DNA from: Stenotrophomonas maltophilia
Lineage (GTDB): Bacteria; Pseudomonadota; Gammaproteobacteria; Xanthomonadales; Xanthomonadaceae
DNA: 64,000 bases
Assembly (NCBI RefSeq): GCF_002205165.1
Contig: NZ_NIVS01000003.1
Span: 84,815-148,814, forward strand
Reading direction: 5' to 3'
The first letter of the stretch is position 1. Each line of letters begins with the position of its first letter. The notes beneath the pieces were generated by a model. That model made no database searches, was not told the DNA's origin, and worked only from the letters and a program-made list of their open reading frames with translations. This document shows positions 27,243 through 36,094 of this stretch, piece by piece. Both the position numbers and the translations under genes were made by a program.

Positions 27243-28175
27243 ATGCCCGATGCCGTTGCCGCCCCGTCCTCTGCGGTTACTGACGTTCCCCTGCTGGTCG
27301 ACAGCCGCTGCACCCACGGCGAAGGCGCCCTCTGGTCGGCACAGCGGCACTGCCTGTTCTGGGTGGATATCAGTGAGCGCCGGTTGTGGCAGTACCGGCC
27401 TGCCGATGCCATGCATCGAAGCTGGCTGCTGCCGGACCGCCCCGGCTGCCTGGCCGAAGGCGACGATGGCCGCCTGCTGATCGCACTGGCCAACTCATTG
27501 CAGCGCCTGGACATCGACCGCGACGGTGATGCCGCGGCGCCGCCGCTGGAATGGCTGGCCGACGTGCAGCCCGATGTGGCGGAGACGCGCAGCAATGACG
27601 GCCGCACCGATCGCGCCGGCAACCTGGTGTTCGGCACCATGAGCGAGGATCCTGCGCGTGCGCCGCTCGGCCGTTACTACCAGTTTTCGATGCGGCACGG
27701 CCTGCGCGAACTGAATCTGCCGCCGGTCGTCATCCCCAATGCGATCTGTTTCAGCCCGGACGGCGCCACGATGTATTTCTGCGATTCGGTGCGCCCTGCG
27801 CTGTGGTGCTGCGACTACGATGCCGAGCGCGCGCACTGCGGGCCGCCACGGCTGTTCGCTGCCCTGCCCGATCCGCACTGGGAGCCGGATGGGGCCATCG
27901 TCGATGCCGAAGGCGGCGTGTGGAATGCGCAGTGGCGCGCTTCGCGCGTGGTGCGTTATCGACCCGACGGGCAGGTCGATCGGGTGGTCCTGCTGCCGGT
28001 GCGCAATCCGACCTGCGTTGCGCTGGGCGGGGCTGGAATGCGGCAGCTGATGATCACCAGTTCCCGGCTGGATCACACCGACGGGCAACTGGCGGCCAGC
28101 CCGCACGCCGGCGGCGTATTTGCGCTGGAGACCGGCATCGCTGGCCTGCCCGAGCATCCTTTCCGCTGGGCCTGA
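27243..28175 (+). CDS. SMP-30/gluconolactonase/LRE family protein
   Basis: Six-bladed propeller lactonase of 310 residues. Metal-ligand motifs typical of the family are visible: Glu in CTHGEGALW, Asn/Asp in SNDGRTDRAGN, Asn in IPNAICFSPDG and Asp in EPDGAIVDAEGGVW. It probably hydrolyses a sugar lactone; being divergent from xylBA, a pentonolactone such as xylonolactone is possible, but xylose dehydrogenase and xylonate dehydratase genes are not nearby. The start at MPDAVAAPSS was chosen because upstream sequence lacks family similarity. Confidence 0.85.
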   Translation: MPDAVAAPSSAVTDVPLLVDSRCTHGEGALWSAQRHCLFWVDISERRLWQYRPADAMHRSWLLPDRPGCLAEGDDGRLLIALANSLQRLDIDRDGDAAAPPLEWLADVQPDVAETRSNDGRTDRAGNLVFGTMSEDPARAPLGRYYQFSMRHGLRELNLPPVVIPNAICFSPDGATMYFCDSVRPALWCCDYDAERAHCGPPRLFAALPDPHWEPDGAIVDAEGGVWNAQWRASRVVRYRPDGQVDRVVLLPVRNPTCVALGGAGMRQLMITSSRLDHTDGQLAASPHAGGVFALETGIAGLPEHPFRWA

Positions 28176-28280
28176 GCCTTGTGCCAGCGGCATTTCGGGG
28201 TTCCAGACACGATCCGACTCCGCGCCGCGGACCAACCTGTTCTAGAATTGTCCGGCTTACTGTCGGATTCAGATCCAGCC

Positions 28281-28604
28281 ATGCCTTTTGTCGTCACCGA
28301 AAACTGCATCAAGTGCAAACACACCGATTGCGTGGAAGTGTGCCCCGTGGATTGCTTCCATGAAGGCCCCAACTTCCTGGTGATCGACCCGGACGAGTGC
28401 ATCGATTGCACCTTGTGCGAGCCGGAGTGCCCGGTCAACGCGATCTTCCCCGAAGATGACGTGCCCGCCGGCCAGGAAGTGTTCGTCGCCCTCAATGCCG
28501 AGCTGGCCCAGGCCTGGCCGGTGCTGACCGTGCGCAAGGACCCGCCCGCCGACGCCGGCGAATGGGACGGCAAACCGGACAAGCTGAAACTGCTGGAACG
28601 CTGA
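28281..28604 (+). CDS. fdxA: 7Fe ferredoxin (FdxA)
   Basis: Small electron carrier with one [3Fe-4S] and one [4Fe-4S] cluster. The 107-residue protein shows [18 protein letters not shown] and, further on, [17 protein letters not shown], the cysteine spacing of Azotobacter-type ferredoxin I. The C-terminal extension of about 45 residues is typical. It is a single-gene unit followed by a strong terminator. Confidence 0.96.
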   Translation: MPFVVTENCIKCKHTDCVEVCPVDCFHEGPNFLVIDPDECIDCTLCEPECPVNAIFPEDDVPAGQEVFVALNAELAQAWPVLTVRKDPPADAGEWDGKPDKLKLLER

Positions 28605-28625
28605 GCCTGCGGGTTCGGGCGGCAA

Positions 28626-28658
28626 CGAAAAAGGGCGCCAAAGGCGCCCTTTTCGTTT
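28626..28658 (+). terminator. Terminator after fdxA
   Basis: AAGGGCGCC-AAA-GGCGCCCTT hairpin with flanking A and T runs, 22 bases after the fdxA stop; symmetrical enough to work on both strands. Confidence 0.85.
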
Positions 28659-28659
28659 C

Positions 28660-28760
28660 CCGGACACGCCGTGTCCGGTCGTGCCGGCCGGCTGCGCTGC
28701 GATGCCACCCAGGTCGGACCCGGACGGCACGCGGCGCGCCTGCCCGGCCAGCGGCCGGGC
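28660..28760. repeat. Two GC-rich hairpins between fdxA and the BamC-like gene
   Basis: CCGGACACGCCGTGTCCGG (28660-28678) and GCCCGGCCAGCGGCCGGGC (28742-28760) are near-perfect palindromes. The second has the GGCCAGCGGCC core also present at 52756, 36071 and, inverted, at 52812, so it belongs to a second hairpin family distinct from the GTAG set. Confidence 0.6.
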
Positions 28761-28775
28761 CTGCCGCTGGCGCTT

Positions 28776-29300
28776 TTACGGCGCCAGCTTCGCCTTCAGC
28801 TCACCCAGCAGCTTGGTCGGCGCTGCGGCGGTGGCCGGCAGGCCACGCGGATCCACGGCCGACACATAGGCGCCGGCATCGACGGCCACCACGCGGACCA
28901 GGAAGTCACTGCCTTCGAAGGCCACGTCATAGGAACCCAGCAGCTGCGCCTTGCTGGCGATCTTCACGCCTTCAACAGTTTCCAGCGCGGTGCCGACCTT
29001 GGCGAACACTTCTTCCTTGGTGCCCGGCACGGTGAAGCCGGCGTTGTTGGCGGCCGCCTGGTTCGAGGCCGGGGCCGGACGCGAGGCCTGCGAGGCCAGC
29101 GAGGAGCTGGTGGCGGCGGTAGCGGCGGCCTGACCGGCCGGGACGTTCAGATCCGGCGGCACTTCCAGCGGGCGCACTTCCGGGGCCAGGGCATAGTCGC
29201 CCTTGGCACCACGCTTGAAGCAGCCGGTGGTGCCGATGAGGGTCGCGGTTGCCAGGACCGCAAAAGACAGGACGCGGAAGGCGGAAACGGATTGACGCAT
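28776..29300 (-). CDS. Short BamC (NlpB/DapX)-like lipoprotein
   Basis: A 174-residue lipoprotein: signal peptide MRQSVSAFRVLSFAVLATATL with lipobox GTTGC, then PLEVPPDL, the short motif near the N-terminus of BamC that contacts BamD. It follows dapA by 26 bases, the classic dapA-bamC arrangement. Compared with E. coli BamC (about 340 residues) only one C-terminal helix-grip-like domain seems present (GTKEEVFAKVGTALETVEGV). GGAGATTCCC directly before ATG 29300 supports this start. Probable outer-membrane assembly role by context. Confidence 0.7.
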   Translation of the reverse strand: MRQSVSAFRVLSFAVLATATLIGTTGCFKRGAKGDYALAPEVRPLEVPPDLNVPAGQAAATAATSSSLASQASRPAPASNQAAANNAGFTVPGTKEEVFAKVGTALETVEGVKIASKAQLLGSYDVAFEGSDFLVRVVAVDAGAYVSAVDPRGLPATAAAPTKLLGELKAKLAP

Positions 29301-29326
29301 GGGAATCTCCTGAGTGACCACTGCGA

Positions 29327-30226
29327 TCAGTGGTTGGATAGTGCTTCCAGCGCACCGATATCGGTGGCCAGGTGTTCGGCAGCGGCGTGGTGGGCCGCGG
29401 ACAGGGGCAGCAGCGGCAGGCGCAGGCCGTCACCAATGCCGATCCGGCGCAGCAGGTCCTTCACCGGGATCGGGTTGGACTCCACGCCGCAGAATTCATG
29501 GAAGGGCTCCAGACGGGCATCCCACGATTCGGTCGCCTCGCGCTCACCGGCTGCAGCCAGGTCGCACATCCGGCGATAAGCCCCCGGCAGCGCGTTTGAG
29601 CCCACCGAGATCAGGCCATCCACGCCGGACAGGATCGAGCGTGCCGCCGTACCGTCGTCACCGCTGAGGATGGCGAAGTCCGGCGAACGCAGGGCCAGCA
29701 GCGCATGCACGCGGCCGATATCGCCCACCGCTTCCTTGATGCCGACGATGTTCGGGTGGCTGGCCAGCTCGGCCACGGTCTCGGGCAGCATGTCGCAGCC
29801 GGTGCGGCCGGGCACGTTGTACAGGATGACCGGCAGGCCGCCCTGGTCGGCCACCGCGCGGTAATGCGCGATCAGGCCAGCCTGGGTGGGGCGCACGTAC
29901 GGCGGGGTCACCACCAGCGCGTGGGTGGCGCCATTGGCGGCCGCCCGGCGGGTCTGCTCGATGGTTTTGGCCGTCCCGGACAGGCCGGTGCCGGCCAGCA
30001 CCGGGATGCGCCCGGCGACGGTTTTGACCGCACTGCGCAGCAACTGGTCGTATTCGTCGTCGGACAGGGCCGCGGCTTCACCGGTCGAACCGGCCACCAC
30101 CACCCCGTGAACACCACCCTCCAGTTGCAGATGCAGCAGGCGCTGCCAACCGTCGGGATCCAATGCGCCGTTCGCCTGGAAGGGCGTCGCCAGCGCGGTG
30201 ATGAGACCGGAAAGGGACAAGGACAT
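29327..30226 (-). CDS. dapA: 4-hydroxy-tetrahydrodipicolinate synthase
   Basis: Condenses pyruvate and aspartate semialdehyde, the first step to lysine and diaminopimelate. The 299-residue TIM-barrel aldolase begins [16 protein letters not shown] and contains the GSTGEAAAL loop, [13 protein letters not shown] with the catalytic Tyr, and [11 protein letters not shown] with the Schiff-base Lys. Start chosen where homologues begin; upstream in-frame codons are unlike protein. Divergent from gcvR, a frequent arrangement in gammaproteobacteria. Confidence 0.97.
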   Translation of the reverse strand: MSLSLSGLITALATPFQANGALDPDGWQRLLHLQLEGGVHGVVVAGSTGEAAALSDDEYDQLLRSAVKTVAGRIPVLAGTGLSGTAKTIEQTRRAAANGATHALVVTPPYVRPTQAGLIAHYRAVADQGGLPVILYNVPGRTGCDMLPETVAELASHPNIVGIKEAVGDIGRVHALLALRSPDFAILSGDDGTAARSILSGVDGLISVGSNALPGAYRRMCDLAAAGEREATESWDARLEPFHEFCGVESNPIPVKDLLRRIGIGDGLRLPLLPLSAAHHAAAEHLATDIGALEALSNH

Positions 30227-30291
30227 CGTGCTCGGAAGAAAGGGGGCACCGTGCCTGCGTAAACGCCGGCCAGATGTACGTTGCATGTTAC

Positions 30292-30321
30292 TTGCGGGTC
30301 GAAAGCGCGGGCAAGTATGCT
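30292..30321 (+). promoter_or_regulatory. Candidate promoter for the gcvR-like gene
   Basis: TTGCGG (30292-30297), an 18-base spacer, and TATGCT (30316-30321), about 64 bases before the proposed TTG start. The boxes sit in the divergent dapA-gcvR region. Confidence 0.4.
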
Positions 30322-30384
30322 GGACTCCGGCGAACGTGCCGTCGTCCGGCCGTTCAGACTCACCTTGCATCACCCGGAACCATC

Positions 30385-30945
30385 TTGACCGACACCACGC
30401 CGCGGCCTGCGCCGACCGAAAACCACCTCCTGATCAACGCCTATACGACGCATCCGGAGTCCCCCCTGCTGCCTGTGACCCGGCGTATCGCCGATAGTGG
30501 CTGCAATCTGGTCGATGCCCGCCTGGCCACGGTCGGGCGCGACGTGTCCGTCACCGCCCTGGCCACCGGCTCGTGGGACTCGGTGGCCAAGCTGGAGGCG
30601 ATGCTGACCCGGCTCGAGCGCGAGGAAGGCCTGAAGCTGGTCTGGTACCGCACCGGCGCCAAGCAGGCGCAGTCCAACCTGCTGCCCTACATCGTGGAAG
30701 TGATTGCCGCCGACAAGCCGGGGATCCTGTTCCAGCTGGCCGATTTCTTCGACCGCCAGGGCATCACCATCGAAAACCTGCAGAGCACGCGTTACCGCGC
30801 GATGCAGACCGGTGCGGAAATGTTCTCCGCGCAGGTCACGATCGGTGTGCCGGCCAACATGCACATCGCCGCGCTGCGCGATGATTTCCTCGAGTTCTGC
30901 GATCACCTCAACCTCGATGCGATCATGGACCCGATGAAATTCTGA
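30385..30945 (+). CDS. gcvR: GcvR-like ACT-domain regulator of glycine cleavage
   Basis: Two ACT domains in 186 residues: an N-terminal one ([20 protein letters not shown]) and a C-terminal one ([20 protein letters not shown]). In E. coli GcvR antagonises GcvA at the glycine cleavage operon; no gcvA is nearby. The start is a TTG at 30385 ([10 protein letters not shown]), preceded by GGAA at proper distance; no ATG fits. Location opposite dapA and just before bcp matches the order seen in E. coli and relatives (dapA-gcvR-bcp). Confidence 0.88.
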   Translation: MTDTTPRPAPTENHLLINAYTTHPESPLLPVTRRIADSGCNLVDARLATVGRDVSVTALATGSWDSVAKLEAMLTRLEREEGLKLVWYRTGAKQAQSNLLPYIVEVIAADKPGILFQLADFFDRQGITIENLQSTRYRAMQTGAEMFSAQVTIGVPANMHIAALRDDFLEFCDHLNLDAIMDPMKF

Positions 30946-31023
30946 TGTTTCGCGCGCTCGTCACGGGCGCGCGGGGTTTCATGCAGTTGTAGTAGATCTA
31001 CCCCAGGATCCGGAAAGGAACCC

Positions 31024-31503
31024 ATGAACGACGGCGACACCCTGGACAGCACCACCCTCGCACTGCCGCTGGCGTTGTCCGGCGGCGAGACCACCACCCT
31101 CGGCGATCTGGCCGGCCAGTGGCTGGTGCTGTACTTCTACCCCAAAGACAGCACCCCGGGCTGCACCACCGAGGGCATCGATTTCAACGCACTGCTCCCG
31201 CAGTTCACCAACGCCGGCGCCCGAGTCTTCGGCGTTTCCCGCGATTCGGTCAAATCCCACGACAACTTCTGCGCCAAGCAGGGCTTCGCCTTCCCGCTGA
31301 TCAGCGATGGCGATGAAGCGCTGTGCACCGCGTTCGACGTGATCAAGCTGAAGAACATGTACGGCAAGCAGGTGCGTGGCATCGAGCGCAGCACCTTCCT
31401 CATTTCGCCGGACAGTCGTATCGTGCAGGCGTGGCGCAAGGTCAAAGTGGCCGGCCACGCAGACACCGTCCTTGAAGCCCTGAAGGCCGCGAAAACCCAG
31501 TGA
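31024..31503 (+). CDS. bcp: Thioredoxin-dependent thiol peroxidase (BCP/PrxQ)
   Basis: Peroxiredoxin that reduces H2O2 and organic hydroperoxides. The 159 residues include YPKDSTPGCTTEG with peroxidatic Cys47 and NFCAKQGFAF with Cys83. There is no Cys five residues after the first, so the resolving Cys is probably Cys83, as established for the Xanthomonas campestris enzyme. GGAAAGGA gives a good ribosome-binding site before ATG 31024. Confidence 0.95.
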   Translation: MNDGDTLDSTTLALPLALSGGETTTLGDLAGQWLVLYFYPKDSTPGCTTEGIDFNALLPQFTNAGARVFGVSRDSVKSHDNFCAKQGFAFPLISDGDEALCTAFDVIKLKNMYGKQVRGIERSTFLISPDSRIVQAWRKVKVAGHADTVLEALKAAKTQ

Positions 31504-31584
31504 TCACCCCGGCACCCCCAATGGCCATCACCCTGCCCCGCAGGTCGTGATGGCTTGTCCCTGTTCTGCCACCAGGAATTGACG

Positions 31585-32982
31585 ATGACCCGAGGCAAGC
31601 GCATCTACGTACTGGATACCAACGTGCTCATGCACGATCCGACCGCGCTATTCAAGTTCGAGGAGCATGATGTCTACCTGCCGATGCAGGTGATCGAAGA
31701 GCTGGACAACGGCAAGAAGGGCACCACCGAGGCGAGCCGCAACGCGCGCCAGGTCAGCCGTTTCCTCAATGAGCTGGTGCAGGCCTCGGGCCTGGACAAC
31801 CTGGCCGATGGCATTCCGCTGCAGCGGCCGAACGGGCTGCAGCTGCGCGGCAAGCAGAGCGTGGGCCTGCTGCGTTTCCAGACCAGCCACTTCGAGGCCG
31901 GCAAGAGCTTCGGTGCGGTGATTCCGGACAATGCCATCCTCGGGGCGATCCTGGCCCTCAAGGAACAGGTGCCCGAGATCCCGGTGGTGTTCGTCTCCAA
32001 GGACATCAACCTGCGGATCAAGGCGGCGATCGCCGGCATCGTGTCCGAGGATTACGAAAACGACCGCGCGCTCGACGATTTCAGCCTGCTCTACACCGGT
32101 GCCACCGAGCTGCCGGAAGACTTCTGGAAGAAGCACACCGACAACCTGCGCAGCTGGAGCGACAAGGGCCGCACCAGTTACGAAATCATCGCCAGCGAAG
32201 ACGAGAACTGGCATCCCAACCAGTACGCCTACCTGCCCGGCGATGATGAAGTCGAACTGCGCGTGGCCAAGGTGGACGGCGACAGGATCACGTTGTCGCT
32301 GGTCAACGATTTCCGCCACGGCAGCCATGCGGTGTGGGGCATCAGCGCGCGCAACCGCGAGCAGAACTTCGCGCTCAACGCCTTGATGGACCCGGAGATC
32401 GATTTCGTCACCCTGCTCGGCACCGCCGGCACCGGCAAGACGCTGCTCGCGCTGGCCGCCGGCCTGGCCCAGACCATGGACCAGCAGCGCTACCGCGAGA
32501 TCATCATGACCCGCGCGACGGTCAGCGTCGGCGAGGATATCGGCTTCCTGCCCGGCACCGAGGAAGAAAAGATGACGCCGTGGATGGGCGCACTGACCGA
32601 CAACCTGGAAGTGCTCACGCATACCCAGGAAGGCGGCGCATGGGGACGCGCGGCAACCAACGACCTGATCGCCAGCCGGATCAAGATCCGCTCGCTCAAC
32701 TTCATGCGCGGGCGCACGTTCCTGTCGCGCTATCTGATCCTGGATGAAGCACAGAACCTCACCCCCAAGCAGATGAAGACCCTGATCACCCGTGCCGGCC
32801 CCGGCACCAAGATCGTCTGCCTGGGCAACGTGGAACAGATCGATACCCCGTACCTGACCGAGACCACCTCGGGCCTGACCTACGCGGTGGACCGCTTCAA
32901 GAACTGGCCGCACAGCGCGCACATCACGCTGCGCCGTGGCGAGCGTTCGCGCCTGGCCGATTACGCTTCGGAGGTATTGTGA
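31585..32982 (+). CDS. PIN-domain/PhoH fusion ATPase (PhoH2 type)
   Basis: The 465-residue protein joins an N-terminal PIN ribonuclease domain ([12 protein letters not shown], acidic active-site residues) to a C-terminal PhoH P-loop ATPase with [14 protein letters not shown] (Walker A), [16 protein letters not shown] (Walker B) and a final R-rich LRRGERS. PhoH2 proteins are reported as RNA helicase/RNases. The ATG at 31585 is preceded by AGGA. The stop overlaps the GTG start of the following lipoprotein. Confidence 0.93.
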   Translation: MTRGKRIYVLDTNVLMHDPTALFKFEEHDVYLPMQVIEELDNGKKGTTEASRNARQVSRFLNELVQASGLDNLADGIPLQRPNGLQLRGKQSVGLLRFQTSHFEAGKSFGAVIPDNAILGAILALKEQVPEIPVVFVSKDINLRIKAAIAGIVSEDYENDRALDDFSLLYTGATELPEDFWKKHTDNLRSWSDKGRTSYEIIASEDENWHPNQYAYLPGDDEVELRVAKVDGDRITLSLVNDFRHGSHAVWGISARNREQNFALNALMDPEIDFVTLLGTAGTGKTLLALAAGLAQTMDQQRYREIIMTRATVSVGEDIGFLPGTEEEKMTPWMGALTDNLEVLTHTQEGGAWGRAATNDLIASRIKIRSLNFMRGRTFLSRYLILDEAQNLTPKQMKTLITRAGPGTKIVCLGNVEQIDTPYLTETTSGLTYAVDRFKNWPHSAHITLRRGERSRLADYASEVL

Positions 32983-33485
32983 GCCGTTCCCTGTCCCGTG
33001 CCGTCCTGCCGCTGGCGCTTGCTGCGCTGGCGGCCGCCTGCACGCCCGCCAATACGCGGCCGGGCGCCAGCGTCCCGACCGCGATCAAGACCGGCCAGTC
33101 CTGGGTGGTGACGCGGCCGGTCGTCGCCGCCCAGGTATTGGATACCTGCTCGCGTTCCAGCCCCGGCCGCGAGCCGGGGCGGGTCACCGGCTACTGGGCG
33201 CCCAGCCGCCAACAGGTCGAACAGCTGGAAGCCCAGCTGCCCTCGCTGGAGGCGCAGGTACCCAAGGCCGCCGATTTCGACCGCCAGTACGTCGGCATCG
33301 AAACGGACGGCCGCCAGCTGATCTATCTCAACGCCTTCCATCTGCCCGACGATGCCGATATCGACCCGGCGCGCGATGCGATCCGGGTCTGCGATGGCGG
33401 CGCACAGTTCTGGGGCGCGGTGTTCGATCCGGCCAGCGGCCGTTTCTCGGATGTGCAGTTCAACGGCCCGCCCGCGGGCCGTTGA
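32979..33485 (+). CDS. Uncharacterised lipoprotein
   Basis: A 168-residue protein from a GTG that overlaps the phoH stop (GTGA), with GAGG four bases upstream. Signal peptide [18 protein letters not shown] ends in the lipobox LAAAC. The mature part has no domain I recognise; two further Cys (DTCSRSS and IRVCDGG) could form a disulfide. Function unknown; it is probably co-expressed with the PIN-PhoH protein. Confidence 0.8.
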   Translation: MSRSLSRAVLPLALAALAAACTPANTRPGASVPTAIKTGQSWVVTRPVVAAQVLDTCSRSSPGREPGRVTGYWAPSRQQVEQLEAQLPSLEAQVPKAADFDRQYVGIETDGRQLIYLNAFHLPDDADIDPARDAIRVCDGGAQFWGAVFDPASGRFSDVQFNGPPAGR

Positions 33486-33515
33486 TCGTGCCGTGACCCC
33501 GACCACACGCGCCGG

Positions 33516-34187
33516 ATGAGCATCCGGCTGCCCACCTGGGTCTGGATCGGCGCGATCGCGCTGTCGTGCGTGGCCGGCATGGTCAACGTGGTCGGCTTCC
33601 TCGGTTTCGAGCACCAGGCGGTCAGCCACATGACCGGCACCACCAGCCAGCTCGGCATGGCCCTGGCCCAGCGCGACTGGCGCGTGGTCGGACATCTGTG
33701 GGGCCTGCTGATCGCGTTCTGCGTGGGCGCCACGCTCAGCGGCGTGATCATCCAGGACAGCGGCCTGCAGCTGGGCCGCCGCTATGGCGTGGTGCTGGCA
33801 CTGGAATCGCTGTTGCTGCTGATCGCGATTCCGCTGTTCAAACAGCAGCAGATCTGGGGCGCACTGGCGGCGGCGATGGCCTGCGGCCTGCAGAACGCGA
33901 TGGCGACCACCTTCAGTGGGGCGGTGGTGCGCACCACCCATCTCAGCGGCATGTTCACCGACCTGGGGATCGGCCTGGGTCACCTGCTGCGCGGGCTGCC
34001 ACTGCCGATCCGGCGGCTGACCCTGAGCGGCCTGATCGTCAGCGGCTTCCTGGCCGGCGGCGTGATCGGTGCCGGGTTGTACCTGCGTTTCGGCTACGAC
34101 GCACTGCTGGCGCCCGCCCTGCTCACTGGCGGCACCGGACTGGGCTACGTGCTGTACCGGCAGTGGGCACTGCTGCGGGCGCGCTGA
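33516..34187 (+). CDS. DUF1275 (YoaK-like) membrane protein
   Basis: Integral membrane protein of 223 residues with about six helices. It shows the DUF1275 features [13 protein letters not shown] followed by [14 protein letters not shown], and [21 protein letters not shown]. Biochemical function of the family is not established. It begins 30 bases after the preceding lipoprotein and lies 43 bases before thiD. Confidence 0.88.
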   Translation: MSIRLPTWVWIGAIALSCVAGMVNVVGFLGFEHQAVSHMTGTTSQLGMALAQRDWRVVGHLWGLLIAFCVGATLSGVIIQDSGLQLGRRYGVVLALESLLLLIAIPLFKQQQIWGALAAAMACGLQNAMATTFSGAVVRTTHLSGMFTDLGIGLGHLLRGLPLPIRRLTLSGLIVSGFLAGGVIGAGLYLRFGYDALLAPALLTGGTGLGYVLYRQWALLRAR

Positions 34188-34230
34188 TCGTGCGGCAGCA
34201 AGACGGCGGCAAACATTGCACAATCGGGGC

Positions 34231-35040
34231 ATGACGCCTTCCAGCCCCGTTTCCGCCCTGACCATCGCCGGCTCCGATTCCGGCGGTGGCGCAGGCATCC
34301 AGGCCGACCTGAAGGCCTTCGCCGCCCATCGCGTGCATGGCCTGTCCGCGATCGCCGCGCTGACCGCACAGAACACCCGCGGCGTCACTGCCGTGCACGT
34401 GCCGCCGCTGGACTTCCTGCAGGCGCAGATCGATGCCTGCTTCGCCGATTTCGATATCCATGCCGTGAAGCTGGGCATGCTGGCCAACGCCGAAGTGATC
34501 GCCCTGGTCGCCGACGCGCTGGAAAAGCACCGCCCGCCACAGGTGGTGCTGGATCCGGTGATGGTCGCCACCAGCGGTGCCAAACTGCTCGAGGCGAGCG
34601 CGCTGGATGCGATGCGCATGCGCCTGATTCCGCTGGCCACGCTGCTCACGCCCAACACCCCGGAAGCCGAACTGTTGCTCGGCCGCCGCATCATCACCGC
34701 AGAAGACGCCGAAGATGCCGCGGACGCGCTGCTCGAGCTGGGCGCCGGGGCGGTGCTGCTCAAGGGCGGCCATCTGGACGAAGGCAGCCGCGTGATCGAT
34801 CGCTACTTCGACGGCGTGACCCGCGAAGAATTCATCCATACCCGGCTGCCGGTGGATGCGCACGGCACCGGCTGCACACTGGCTTCGGCCATCGCCGCGC
34901 AGCTGTGCCAGGGGCTCTCGTTGCCCAACGCCTGCGAAGCAGCCATCGACTACGTCGCGCGTGGCCTGCAGAGCGGTTACTACCCGGGCCGCAGCGAGGT
35001 GCTGGTGATCGACCACTTCGGCGCGGCACGCCCGGCATGA
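34231..35040 (+). CDS. thiD: Hydroxymethylpyrimidine/phosphomethylpyrimidine kinase
   Basis: Phosphorylates HMP and HMP-P in thiamine synthesis. The 269-residue ribokinase-fold protein has [20 protein letters not shown] at its start, [14 protein letters not shown], and [15 protein letters not shown] with the catalytic Asp/anion hole. No TPP riboswitch is visible upstream. The stop overlaps the next gene (ATGA). Confidence 0.95.
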   Translation: MTPSSPVSALTIAGSDSGGGAGIQADLKAFAAHRVHGLSAIAALTAQNTRGVTAVHVPPLDFLQAQIDACFADFDIHAVKLGMLANAEVIALVADALEKHRPPQVVLDPVMVATSGAKLLEASALDAMRMRLIPLATLLTPNTPEAELLLGRRIITAEDAEDAADALLELGAGAVLLKGGHLDEGSRVIDRYFDGVTREEFIHTRLPVDAHGTGCTLASAIAAQLCQGLSLPNACEAAIDYVARGLQSGYYPGRSEVLVIDHFGAARPA

Positions 35041-35876
35041 TCGACGCTTCTCCCCTGCCCGTGCAGACCGGCGATGGCCATCGTTTCGAACTGCTGGCGC
35101 GCGTGCCCACCCAGCCACGCGCACGCCTGCTGTGGCTGCCGGCGCTGGGTGTGGCCGCGCGCCACTATCTGCCCTTCGCCGAGGCCCTCGCTGCACAGGG
35201 CATCGCGGTGTACCTGCATGAGTGGCGCGGCAACGGCAGCAGCAGCCTGCGCCCGTCGCGCACGCAGGAGTGGGGGTATCGCGAGATCCTCGAACAGGAC
35301 CTGCCGGCCAGCCTGGCACAGGTGCCCGCAGACGCTGCGGCGCCCCTGATCGTCGGCGGCCACAGCCTCGGTGGTCAGCTGGCCTGCTGCTTCGCCGGGT
35401 TGCACCCGCAGCGCTTTGCGCGGGTGTGGCTGGTCGCCAGCGGTACGCCGTACTGGCGCACCTTCCCGGCCCCGCGCGGCTGGACGCTGCCGCTGGTGTA
35501 CCGCTTCCTGCCCTGGCTGGCCCAGCGCCAAGGGGTCCTGCATGGCAAGAAGCTCGGCTTCGGCGGCACCGAGGCGCGCGGGCTGATCCGCGACTGGTCG
35601 CGCGTGGGCCTCAACAACCACTATGCGGCCGCTGGCATGGCGACCGATCTGGAGGCCGGGATGCGCGAACTACGCGGCCAGGCGACCGCCGTGGTGATGG
35701 ACCATGACTGGCTGGCACCGACGGGCTCGATGCAGGGCCTGCTGGCCAAGATGCCCGGTATGCGTGCGCAGCTCCGCGTGGTCAGTGCGCAGATGCTGGG
35801 TGCGCGTGCCGATCACTTCGCCTGGATGAAAACGCCGGAAGCCGTGGTGGAGCAGCTTCTTCATTCATTTGAATGA
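35037..35876 (+). CDS. Alpha/beta hydrolase
   Basis: A 279-residue alpha/beta hydrolase with the nucleophile elbow GGHSLGGQLA, an oxyanion region LPALGVAARHYLP, and a probable catalytic His in ADHFAW near the C-terminus. It overlaps thiD by four bases. Similar hydrolases are sometimes annotated as YheT-like or lysophospholipases; substrate unknown. It ends 62 bases before tRNA-Arg. Confidence 0.85.
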   Translation: MIDASPLPVQTGDGHRFELLARVPTQPRARLLWLPALGVAARHYLPFAEALAAQGIAVYLHEWRGNGSSSLRPSRTQEWGYREILEQDLPASLAQVPADAAAPLIVGGHSLGGQLACCFAGLHPQRFARVWLVASGTPYWRTFPAPRGWTLPLVYRFLPWLAQRQGVLHGKKLGFGGTEARGLIRDWSRVGLNNHYAAAGMATDLEAGMRELRGQATAVVMDHDWLAPTGSMQGLLAKMPGMRAQLRVVSAQMLGARADHFAWMKTPEAVVEQLLHSFE

Positions 35877-35894
35877 AGACCTTCACAAAAACCG

Positions 35895-35923
35895 TTGACG
35901 AATGCGACGCCGATCCGCATAAT
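35895..35923 (+). promoter_or_regulatory. Promoter of tRNA-Arg
   Basis: TTGACG (35895-35900) and CATAAT (35918-35923) with a 17-base spacer, both five of six to consensus, ending 15 bases before the mature tRNA. Confidence 0.75.
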
Positions 35924-35938
35924 TCCGCTCCTGTTGAC

Positions 35939-36015
35939 GCGCCCGTAGCTCAGTTGGATAGAGTACCTGGCTACGAACCAGGCGGTCGGGAGTTCGAATC
36001 TCTCCGGGCGCACCA
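35939..36015 (+). tRNA. tRNA-Arg (anticodon ACG)
   Basis: Acceptor GCGCCCG/CGGGCGC, D-arm AGCTCAGTTGGATAGAGT, anticodon arm CTGGCTACGAACCAG with anticodon ACG, T-arm with GTTCGAATC, and encoded CCA. A typical bacterial tRNA-Arg(ACG), whose first anticodon base is normally edited to inosine. Confidence 0.96.
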
Positions 36016-36025
36016 TTGCATCGAC

Positions 36026-36058
36026 GAAAACAGCAGCCCTCGGTTGCTGTTTTTTTTT
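36026..36058 (+). terminator. Terminator after tRNA-Arg
   Basis: AAAACAGCA and TGCTGTTTT pair around an eight- to nine-base loop, followed by a run of nine T in all; ends the tRNA transcript. Confidence 0.85.
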
Positions 36059-36094
36059 GCGTTGGCAACGGCCAGCGGCCGGCATCAGCGAAGA

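Noticed and set aside
34188..34230. TPP riboswitch before thiD
   Set aside because: The gap is only 43 bases and lacks the conserved CTGAGA/thi-box pattern.
35861..36085. Short minus-strand frame reading VRPERFELPTAWFVARYSIQ
   Set aside because: This is the antisense of tRNA-Arg, a well-known spurious annotation in bacterial genomes.
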